Shown: one piece after another, positions 54,657-64,000 of the stretch
Layout of the letters: each line of letters opens with the position of its first letter
How positions within the stretch are numbered: position 1 is the stretch's first letter
From: Sphagnum compactum
Taxonomy: Eukaryota > Bryophyta > Sphagnopsida > Sphagnales
Direction of reading: 5' to 3'
DNA: 64,000 nucleotides
NCBI GenBank assembly: GCA_965153455.1
Contig: OZ234501.1
Location: forward strand, 9,300,001-9,364,000
The notes under the pieces: generated by a model
Database searches by the model: none
What the model saw: the letters and a program-made list of their open reading frames with translations, nothing else
Told to the model about the DNA's origin: nothing
Made by a program: the position numbers and the translations under genes

Positions 54657-56523
54657 CTTTTGCACAAAACGCTCTTAAACAACAACAATCATTCAATACA
54701 CAGACACACACAGAAGGCACACGAGAGCAACAGCACTTGTGCGCTTGTGCGCTGAGATTGAGAGAGAGAGAGAGAGATCTGCAGAAAAGAAAGAGTGAAG
54801 GAGGATCGGAGCATTACGGTTTTCCTTCAAAACCCATCCCTCTCTCTCTCTCTCTCGCTGGAACAGACAGAGAGCTTCTCCTCCAACCTGAAGATGAGAC
54901 CCTTGAACCATATCCATGACGCTTCATTTCGTGATAAGCTGCTTGCTTCGAAGCCCATCTCTGAGTCTCGCAAATTTTTTTTACTCTCTTGGATTGTCTG
55001 TCTTGCAAGAACTGAGGCATCTCAAGCAAGATCTAACCAGTACTGCATCCAGAAATGCATGATGAAGAATTTCAAGAGAGCTTGAAGGAGGAGGAGGGTA
55101 AAATGATTATTTTTTTGCTTTTTTCCTGAACAACTTTCCCTGTTTTGCATGCATCACATTATTAGCAAAGCATGCAAACCAAATGGACCCCAAAAAGAAT
55201 AAAATTTGGAGCACACAACAACAGACTTACAAATCTCCAGACACTTGTAAAAGGAGTATCTAGTAGGCTAAAGATTGTTGTCCCATGCAACAGATTCTAG
55301 TAAACTACTACTTGATATCGGGAAGCAGGAGTTCCACAGAGAAAGGCAGAGAGAGCTCCAATCCATCAATGCCAACTTGGTGCAAAAATATGTCATGCAG
55401 CTGCACCATTGACAGAAGTAGTTCTGGAAGCAGCTAATGATGAGTATTTGAGATGGAAACCCTGTATGTATGTGTTGCCTGACTACTGTATGAACTTCAG
55501 CATCAGGGGTTGCTGGAAGAGGAGGATGCCATCAAACCTTCAGAAAGCAATGAATTGCAGTCTAGATCTAATCATGTGGAAGAGTAAAACTTGGTACAAG
55601 TGGTAGTAGATGGTTCTTCAGTGCATGGATCAGGAATTCTCCAGTCAGCAACCGTAATGCATTGTGATCAGTGCATGGAATGGAATCCTCTGCATTGCAT
55701 GGGAGTAGGCCCAGGGTAGTTAGTAGTCCTCTCCAAAAGGATCAAAATGTTCACAAAAGAGCTTCAAAGGGTTTAAGTAAAAACCCATATACCAAAATCC
55801 ATGATTACATCATGCGTGTGTGTGTGTCTCTCTCTCGTGTGTGTGGTGGTATGTGGTGTCTCCCAGCTTGTTTTAATTGTAGAGAAAATTCACCCTAAAT
55901 TCAGCTATTTGGAGAGACCAAAAGAACCATCATTTCAAGACTAAAAACAGTTTTTTCAGGGCCACAACTTTCACTGCAGTTTCTTTTGGTTGAATTCATG
56001 CCCAAATGTTTGATGCAATTGTGTGGTGCTGTCCAGATGTGAAAGTTCTATTCTTTGTGAAGAATAATATTACTGATATTTTGATTCCTTCTTGTATAGC
56101 AAATGCAGATCATGGGGGGTTGTCAGATGCAGTGGCTGAGGTTGTGATTAATCAACAGAGAGGGGTGTGGGGGCAAGTGTTGAACCACTCTTTACAACTA
56201 GGGAGTAGTATCCTTGAACTTGATCACAAATCCCTAGTACTTCAAAGCTGTAAAACTATACCAAAACTTCACAAAACATGACGTTGGTGCAGAAGAACCC
56301 TTTCAGCTGTATATGCAAAACTCCCATCAACTGGTGGACATGAGCGAGACAGAGAAAAAGTGAGAATTATTGTCCCTGAGCAAACTTCTGAAGTGGTGGT
56401 AAAACATTTCTTCAGAGACATGCATGTGAGATTGGAACAACCTCATGGTATGCTGCTGCAGTTGTTGCCGTTGGCATCATCATCATCATCATGGTGGTGC
56501 TGGCTGCTCAGATGTCATGATCA
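54657..56523. other. Spacer between SAP18 pseudogene and NTF2-like gene
   Basis: GA and CT runs lie near 54757-54777 and 54838-54857, in the former SAP18 promoter/leader region. The rest has only short frames without recognisable motifs. Confidence 0.5.
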
Positions 56524-57471
56524 TCATTCTTGGATAGTCTTGACAGTTCCAAATACAACCCCAAATATGGCTAGAAGACTATGCCACATCATGACAAAGA
56601 TCCATGTAGCAACCATCCATGCACCTGCCTCCAAGTGACCCAAGAAGAATCGGATGTTGTCTGAGTCATAGATTTTGCCAATAATGGGGATGATCTCCAA
56701 AGTTGGTGACCGAATAAAATAGTCTCTTTGCACTTTGATTTTCTTCACTGTCCTCCCTGACTGTTTGTTGCACAGCAACAAAATCATTGCCACAAAACCA
56801 ACAACAACAGCAACTGCAATTGTTCAGATCAGTCATGAGGAAAGTTCTCTCTTTGCACATTCATTCCAGTTTCTATCTGCTTCTTCAAGCTATGTTGTAC
56901 AATCATGCCATCTCCTACATGCTGCTGCAGCGGACCACACATCTGTCTTGTCCATATTTGTGAACACAGAAGCTATGCAAGGAGATTCTAGAAGGATGAC
57001 AACAATAGGAAGAAGTGGAGGATGGAGAAAAAATGCCAAGAAAAGAGAGTGTTGTACATGAAGTACATGCAAAAAATTGGAGATGGGTTTTGTATTTTAT
57101 TTTATTTTTTGGTTCTGGGTACCTACCTCGACAACATCTTCAAGGTCCAGATGGACATTGAAACGCAGGTATGCTAAATGCAAGCTGAGAAAGGCACGAG
57201 GTCGGATAAACACACAGACTCGGACAGAGAGGGTGTTGTTGGTTTCATCATAGGTAATGTTTTCGAATTTGCAGCCCACATAGTTGAGGAAAACTTCACC
57301 CATGTTGTAGATGCAGATCAGGTTGGCCAAGCCCTTGGCATTGAGCCAAACATGGTAGAACTCCACATCCTGTGTGAAATACTTCTGCAAAACAGCTGCC
57401 TGACGCTTCAGACTGGGATGATCCGTCAGACCCAACACCACATCTCTGATCTCGTTTCTCGGATCCTCCAT
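56524..57471 (-). CDS. SigF-like NTF2-fold protein with C-terminal membrane segment
   Basis: Two exons on the minus strand, 57471-57127 and about 56760-56524, give about 193 residues. The start MEDPRNEIRDVVLGLTDHPS and the following QKYFTQDVEFYHVWLNAKG resemble the SigF-like NTF2-like family, known from fungi and reported in mosses and ferns. Exon 2 carries KVQRDYFIRSPTLEIIPIIG, then a hydrophobic segment AWMVATWIFVMMWHSLLAIF, suggesting a C-terminal membrane anchor. The function is unknown; the NTF2 fold may bind a small hydrophobic ligand. The acceptor at 56760 is a choice among nearby AG sites; AAG at 56745-56743 would also keep the frame and shorten the join by a few residues. The frame is open upstream to 57585, through sequence belonging to the adjacent repeat, so the ATG at 57471 was chosen because conserved sequence starts there. 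Confidence 0.65.
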
Positions 57472-57559
57472 GTTCTGATCTCTCAAGAATACAACTTCTT
57501 CCACAGCTTGATGATCTCTATCAATTTCTCGCCACAGATCTCTCGATTTGTCTCTCTTC

Positions 57560-57915
57560 AGAAGTACCCAATCTGCATACAACAATCTCGTCTAGATCTC
57601 TGGATTTATCTCACTCCAGAAAAACCCAATCTGCATGGAATCTGATCTCTGGATAATTTCTCACAAGAACCCAATCTGCATGGAAGAAGATGTCTGGATA
57701 ATTTTTCTCACTCCAGAAGAACCCAACTCTGCATGGAAGGAGATGTCTGGATAATTTCTCTCACTCCAAAAGAACCAAATCTGCATGGAGGAAGAAGATT
57801 TCTGGATTTCTCTCACTCCACAAGAACCCAACGAACCCAATCTGCATGAGAAAAAGAAGATGTCTGGATTTCTCTCTCGCTCCACAAGAACCTAAAGAAC
57901 CCAATCTGCATGCAA
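57560..57915 (-). repeat. 45-64 bp degenerate tandem repeat upstream of NTF2-like gene
   Basis: CCCAATCTGCAT recurs near 57568, 57626, 57671, 57723 (variant), 57775, 57837 and 57901. It is usually followed by GGAAGAAGATGTCTGGAT and CTCACTCCA. Spacing varies from 45 to 64 bases. On the minus strand most units read ATGCAGATTGGGTTCTT, so a leader transcribed across them would hold several upstream ATGs. The unit nearest the gene merges into its upstream open frame. Confidence 0.88.
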
Positions 57916-59660
57916 TTATCAATTTAGCAGTGACTATTTGTGTACAAAGAGAAAGTGGAAGTAAGGGAAAGAAAAAAGAAAGGAAAGTAGTCCACATGTC
58001 CTTGTGCTCTTTCTTTATGCCATCACAGCAGTGAATAGAAAGTATTAGATCACACACTCATGCACACACTGTAAGTATGTCACCACTGCACACAAGTATG
58101 TCACCAAACTGCACACAAGGATATTACCAACTGCACACAAGTCTATTACAACTGCACATTATCACAAGTGCCCTCTTTGTACAAATCACATTGTGAGTCT
58201 CTCTGCTTGCAATGGGAACAATTTTATTTTCTGCCAGATTGTGTGAGTATTTTGATTTTACAATTTGCCATTTTAAAAAGTGGCTTCCAATTCTGAGACA
58301 CTTCAAAACAAAATTATCATCATTCCTGCAAAAGGTGGAGGGAAGTGAATTTTTTTCCTGAAGAGACATTTTGAATGAAATTAGTTTTTTCCCAGAATCA
58401 ATCAGGTGCCATTTCTTGAGCTGATCTTTCTCTCCTGTTCTGCAAAATAGACAGACAACTTGTAGCAGAATTTCAACACCCACTGGTTTTGAATTGGAGC
58501 TCTGGCTCGCTGGCTGGCTGCCGGTGCAAGTACCAGAATTTTCCCCTTTGTTTCATTTCTGAGAACAAGCTGGTGGTGGAGTTTTGATTTCTTTTCAACA
58601 AAAGAACTCAGAACTTCATTGTGTGCACTTGGAAGGTATTTGGTCAGTCTTGAGAGGTGTTTTTTTTTAAAAAAATCTTACATGGAATTTCAGCACAAAT
58701 GATCCAAAAAGTTCCACAAGATTGGAGGTATTTGAGTTTTAATTGGTAGGCAGGTAGGCAGGGAGTCATAAGAGGTCATCAAAATGATCACAGGCATGAG
58801 GAGGATTGTTTGTTGAGATTCACCATCTTCACCACCTCAGTAGCCCTGTAAAACAGTTCACTCTTTTGAAGCTATAAATGGCTGTCCATCCTCACCAATT
58901 TCAAATGTGCTACCAAATGTATAAATCCTATTCACCTTGCACCAAAAGAAGGATTCTCTAATGTGAAGAACTAGGTATGAATTTGTTTGGCTAGGAGTGG
59001 GAAATACTTGAAGAAATGCATTCAGAACAGGGTTGATACTTGAGTGAACCGAAGTATGTTTGTTCTCCTAACAAATCTAGGATTCTCCTATGTGAAGAAC
59101 TATATTTCTGCATGGCCAGGACTTGCAACAATGCAATTTACAACCTGCAGAAACAGCAAGCCTAGGACTTTCAACAGTGGAACTCAAAGTCAGACAACAC
59201 TTCTATTCATCTGAAAATGCATCTCCACTATTGTAAAAGGGTGAATTGACCAACTCAACTAGCAAGGATAATATGCTACATCCACCCCTCAATAGAAGGC
59301 TACATTTGAAAGCATTTTTGTTCAATCCATGAACCACCCACACACAGTCAGTACCTTCTCTAATTTCTACACAGTTCCAAGTGTGATGTGCTCGAAGTCG
59401 AGGCTGCTTTCTTCCTTTTGATTGATCCATTAGTTTTACATTGTTGAAACATGAAAAGTGGCAAATTTTTGCAGCAAATCACATCCAACATACAAAACAC
59501 TTTTTTCAAACCCTAAACCCTAATTTTCACTCCCAACATGTCCATACACTCTAGAAACCCCAGGCTTTTTTGCAATAGGTAGCAAACTCTACACAAAATT
59601 GAAAATTGTGTCAAAATTCCATCTGTGGTTTGCTTGATGATGATGTTCCATGGTAATTCA
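57916..59660. other. Spacer, no gene seen
   Basis: Three near-direct repeats of CACTGCACACAAGTATGTCA type lie at about 58080-58150. Otherwise the region holds only short frames. No gene is supported. Confidence 0.5.
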
Positions 59661-59666
59661 GAGATT

Positions 59667-60418
59667 TCAGGACTCAACTTCCATAGCCTGTGATGCCTTG
59701 GCCATTTTTGCTGAAGAAAGCTGCACCTGGAACTTCCTCTTCTTACCTACTTTGAAAGTTCTCTTCTTGATCTGCTTTCCTGTGTCAATCTGCAAGGGAA
59801 AAAACAAAGGGGCGTGGATTGGTGTTGGTTTAATTCTCAGAAAATTTTTATTGCAAAATAAAGTCCATTTCAAAACTCGTATGTTAAATATTATCTGCAT
59901 CACAACAGACCCATTGTGCAACCCCATGAATGACATGAAAAAGTTCAACACTGCAGGAAAAAAAATTGAATGCAAATTTGACTTCCCACATCAACCAAAT
60001 CAACTAAACCCTAAACCTCACCTTCATTTTGTTAGCTTTAACCTTCTGCTTGGCAGCCTTCTTCTCTCTCTTTTCTCGCTCCTCCTTCTCACCTGAGATC
60101 AACAAACCGCAGAAATAAATCTCTAGCTCAGAACAACAGACATTTGATTCTCCAGGGAGACATTAAAACAACAGACCAAAACCTACCGGAAATGGAAAAA
60201 AAAAAAAAGAAGCGAGGCCACTTCTGCATCCTAAGCCTTACAAAACAATCCCCCCATTGATCTATCAATCCCCAACCCTAATATACATATTCAAACAGAA
60301 GAACCCAAGAAACCAAAGCTCTGGAAATCAAGAGGAGGGAAAGAGGAGGAAGGGACTGACGCTTGAGATCAAACGCATGTTGCTTCACGCGCGTGCTCAA
60401 CTTGTTTTTCTTCGACAT
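59667..60418 (-). CDS. Small lysine-rich protein, unidentified (83 residues)
   Basis: Three exons on the minus strand, 60418-60361, 60092-60022 and 59789-59667, join in phase at clean GT-AG sites to 83 residues. It begins MSKKNKLSTRVKQHAFDLKR, continues with the charged EKEEREKREKKAAKQKVKAN, then KRTFKVGKKRKFQVQLSSAK, and ends MEVES. Nearly a third of the residues are K or R. The middle is probably a charged helix; no catalytic motif, signal peptide or membrane segment is seen. Composition and the telo-box-rich region directly upstream suggest a nucleolar or ribosome-biogenesis role, but that is inference. I do not recognise the family. Three exons in one consistent frame make chance unlikely. 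Confidence 0.62.
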
Positions 60419-60530
60419 GCTGCACAATCTCTCGAGTCTCTTCCAGGGGCTTGTCCTCGTCGCTGTATCGCTCTTCGTCTTCCCTCCTTCCTTGCTTCTG
60501 GCGCGCCGACGTCTTCTTGGTTCATGTTCC

Positions 60531-60660
60531 AGGGTTCTAGGGTTTCGAGGGTTCTAGGGTTGAGGGATTCACGGTTCCAGGGTTCTAGGGTTTCGAGGGT
60601 TCTAGGGTTGAGGGCTTTTCACGGTTCTAGGGTTCCAGGGTTTAGGGATCTTAGGTTTTT
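60531..60660 (-). promoter_or_regulatory. Telo-box-rich 48 bp repeat upstream of the small basic gene
   Basis: AGGGTTCTAGGGTTTCGAGG occurs at 60531 and 60579 (period 48), followed by partial copies to 60660. On the minus strand, the gene's direction, these read AAACCCTAG and AACCCTAGAACC, matching the telo-box (AAACCCTA) found in plant promoters of ribosomal and nucleolar protein genes. The block ends about 110 bases before the ATG at 60418. Confidence 0.6.
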
Positions 60661-63600
60661 CCCTAAATATATAATATCAATATAGTGACCTTATATAGTG
60701 TCAATTCGAAAATTTAAATATAATTATATCTATGATTTAAATAAACATTGTAAAGAAATAAAAAAGTAAAATTAGTAAATTTATTATTCTTAAACATCTA
60801 CAATGACAAAGAATGTATTATAATCTTTTATAATTATCTTTCAAATTTCATAAAATGTGCTTTAATAGTGTTATATTTTTCTCTTTATTATGATCATGAG
60901 TGTATTCTTGAGCAAAATTCCAAACTAAGCAAAATGCCACAAACCTCCCCCCTTTTTCATTTGCTTTATATGCTCCCATATGGCTTCTAATAGTTCATCA
61001 TTATTTATGTCAATCTTAAACTTGGGCTCCACATTGTTATGCATTACTAGTGATTTTCCATTATCATTGATTTTGTGGAAATTAATTTTCATTCAAATAT
61101 AAAATATTGATGACATTGCATTCAACTTGAATTGAATTGAATCAAAAAAAAAAAAATTGAATTCAAATATAAAATTGGATTTAGATTCAATTCAATTCAA
61201 TTCAATTTGAATTTTATTGAAAAAAATGGGATGCAAATTGGTGTAGAAGATAATGAAAATATCTTCATGACTATGATGTTGAAAATACACAAATTTAAAA
61301 GACATTTTTTCATGGCTTTTTCCTTTTGAATCAGCTAAACATATTCCAATTTGGAACCATCCCAAAGGTAACTTGTAAAAGCTCAAGTTGTTTTACCTAC
61401 ATCAATTTTGATGAATTGTCATCATAAAAATTAATATGTGGTAGCACATAAATCTTTTTTCTTCTATTTTGCAATAATTGCAATTTTAGATATGCAAAAT
61501 GGGACTATGAAACAATGCAAACCCCATTTCTTTAAACATTCAAAAAAAATTGACATTTTATGCCAAACATGAATCCCAATTATGGTCTTGTATCCCCACC
61601 CCAATGCACCCCCCAATATGTGTAAATGGTGTAAACATGGATATTAAACATGTGGTGGATAAGTAGCTTTTTTTCATTCATATGGCTCGCTCTTATTTAC
61701 CTTTCAAGCCACTATATGTATCCATATAGAAAGATATTCCCAATTGGACTCACCATCACTATATCCTTGTTCATTATATAAGGAAAAATCTACAAGTTTG
61801 TGAAGATTGTCACACATTCACAAAGTTCATTTCAAAAATAGTTGGGAGAATAATCATGGTTAGGGATGCCAATCGTTTTCATCACTGTAAGGGTGATGTT
61901 TGTTATTGCATGACTATTGGTGATGCCATCAATCTATCTTATTGATCATGGTTATCAAATGCATTTTGTCTATAACATGTGTAACATAGTTTTGTAACAT
62001 TGTTGTAAAGAAGAACATAGATAATGTTCAAAGCATTACATGCTTACACCAACTAAAAGAATAGGCTTGTTAGCAAGCCTCCTGGGAAAACTTCAAACAA
62101 GTGATGGTTTACCCCATTCTAGACCATATCCTAGGGAATGAAAAACGATGGTATTTGTTCATTCCATTTATAACACCAATTAATCAAAATAATATCTATC
62201 TTTTTGACATATATGCATTGAAAATTAAACACAAGTGTAGAGTTTTTAACAAACAAACAAGTGTGTGAAGTAAAATATGTGGCAAAATATGTTCTTACCT
62301 CCATTGCAATGAACCATTATGGGTAATAAATGTTCCATATATCCCACACTTACCTTTTTGAAAACATGTTACAACCCCACAACCCAATGGACATTGGTTA
62401 GAATGCCAATGAAGTGAGTAATCTTCTTGTCAATAGTTGTTGTGAAACTATTCTAGCAACCTCAAACAATTCTTAAAGGTTGACATGACAAAACATGGCT
62501 TCGAAACAAAATTGCACATTGTTTGATTAAAAGGTTTGGAACTATGAATTCCCATGCAACTCTCACGTGCATTTTGGAATTTTCAATGGCCATCATTCAA
62601 CCAAATTTAAAGAAAAATTGCCAAATTTCTATACTTGGTTCAAATAGGTAGTAAAGAATATATGTATTTTTCATAACAAGTTGCAAAAGATTTCATTCAA
62701 AAATTCTTTCATATGAAAAAACGAAGAATTTTTTTAAAAAGACTCACATTCCTTTTGTAAACAATCATGTTGGCTCGTTTGTGTGTACTTGCAACCATTT
62801 GGAATTTGCCATATGCCCCATCCAAAGCTCTCCATCCATGGTTGTCCTTGACTTCCTTTTTTCTCTTGGAGTTATTATCTTTTCCTTCACCTTCAAAACT
62901 ACCCACACAACTTACAATGTCTTCCCACTTGAAGGAAAAACACAAGGTTTCCTTCCTACATTTTTTGGGTTTTTTTTTTTTCATTTCTCAAACCACCCTT
63001 TCTTTGTTCCAACTTTTCTCCATAATCCCCAAAACTAAGTCCGACTTCCTTGTACCCAAGGTTTCCTAGCTACTCCCCCATTCACCTATTTCCTTTTTAT
63101 CTATTTTTTCAATTTTCATTTCTTCAAGATCCATATTTTCCTAACAAGACTATTGTTCACCAAAATTTTCCTACATGTAACATTTTTTTCTCCAATGTTG
63201 ATGAAATTGCAACTATGGAAAACAACATCAACAATTCCCATAGCAAGTGATTAAGTTTTTAAAGTTTAGGGAAGAGGAAGTTTCACGATTGTGCCTATTT
63301 ACGTATTCATTCTTGTAGGGAAGGAAGGCAATGAGGATCCCATGTTTTCACCACCAATACTTGAAATTTACCAAGCTTCGAAACCATGAAGTTTTGTTTC
63401 TTGGTTTTACAAAAGCATGTTCATGCTACTTACCATTATCAATATTATGTACACTAACACCTCGGGGTTTAATGATGACAACTACAATCCCCCAAGGTAC
63501 ATTAACACCTCGAGGTCTAATGATGACAACTATACTCCCCCAAGGTACTTTTCCTTGGGGATCCTTTTGCTAAACCATTTAGGCTATCGCTTTTTGAATT

Positions 63601-64000
63601 GCATTATCAATATAAAAAATCATGTCCACATAGATTAGACTGGCATGCAACTAGATTGTCACATAAACTATTGTGTAACTAGGGAACAATTATAATATGG
63701 AAATATGATGAATTAATAATTAAAATGCCACGTCAAAATATTTCATAGTTGTAATTTAGTTGCACATTGGTTGCAACTTGGACTTTATATGGGCATATGT
63801 ATGCAAAGTATATATGGTGATAGTCAACCATAGTTTGACCATGATCACAAGTTGCAACGAAGTGATTAATCTCAATTGTGTTGCAATTGGTGTAGTTTTA
63901 GCATTGAGTGGGCAACTACTTTGCAATTGGCATACGACATTGATGTGTACGATCATGCCACGTGTACGATTAGGTAAAGGTCTATAACATCTGGAATTTG
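60661..64000. other. AT-rich right flank, no gene seen
   Basis: Very AT-rich, with a GAATTCAATTCAATTCAATT-type simple repeat near 61180-61215. A two-copy 48-bp duplication (TAACACCTCG at 63455 and 63503, each followed by AATGATGACAACTA) is present. No coding exon, transposase or reverse transcriptase motif was recognised. Confidence 0.55.

Noticed and set aside
57661-57885. 74-codon minus-strand frame
   Set aside because: A read-through of the 45-64 bp tandem repeat, not an independent gene.

Overview
The window is nuclear DNA of a land plant. Its genes are split by short-to-medium GT-AG introns, and their products fit plant families: an F-box protein of the At2g26850 type, a WW-domain DEAD-box helicase like Arabidopsis RH14/RH40/RH46, a BCS1-like AAA ATPase with the plant N-terminal region, a plant ZFPL1 and a plant SFT2. 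The spaces between genes are AT-rich, with many minisatellites, GA/CT runs and telomere-like AGGGTTT motifs. A gene encoding a SigF-like NTF2-fold protein suggests a bryophyte, lycophyte or fern rather than a flowering plant, but I cannot name the species. No rRNA, convincing tRNA, CRISPR or prokaryotic feature is visible.

Layout: 1-5.2 kb is gene-free, repeat-rich DNA. 5.8-8.3 kb (+) is a SIM-plus-RING protein (RNF4-like, probable SUMO-targeted ubiquitin ligase). 10.4-12.7 kb (-) is a BCS1-like AAA ATPase. 14.0-15.4 kb holds dispersed-repeat fragments and two minisatellites (about 47 bp and 61 bp), followed by AT-rich DNA. 19.5-24.1 kb (+) is a nine-exon ZFPL1. 25.6-31.1 kb holds a PIF/Harbinger-like MITE, a Helitron and several copies of a repeat with a palindromic core. 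31.7-34.4 kb (+) is the F-box gene. 34.4-41.5 kb has no supported gene but contains a perfect 38-bp-arm foldback. From 41.5 to 60.4 kb all recognised genes lie on the minus strand: SFT2, the helicase, a decayed SAP18 copy, the NTF2-like protein and an 83-residue lysine-rich protein. The last 3.5 kb is AT-rich and gene-free.

The genes look like unrelated housekeeping genes of a normal chromosome arm: ubiquitin/SUMO signalling, membrane traffic (ZFPL1 and SFT2 both act at the Golgi), RNA metabolism and mitochondrial or membrane AAA function. I see no operon-like system. The most unusual items are the SAP18 pseudogene with several independent lesions, the Helitron and MITE with intact termini, the perfect foldback, the dispersed repeat with the 16-bp palindrome, and the NTF2-like gene, which has a family of ATG-bearing repeats just upstream. 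All exon limits were read by hand from splice signals and reading-frame continuity; no transcript or database evidence was available.
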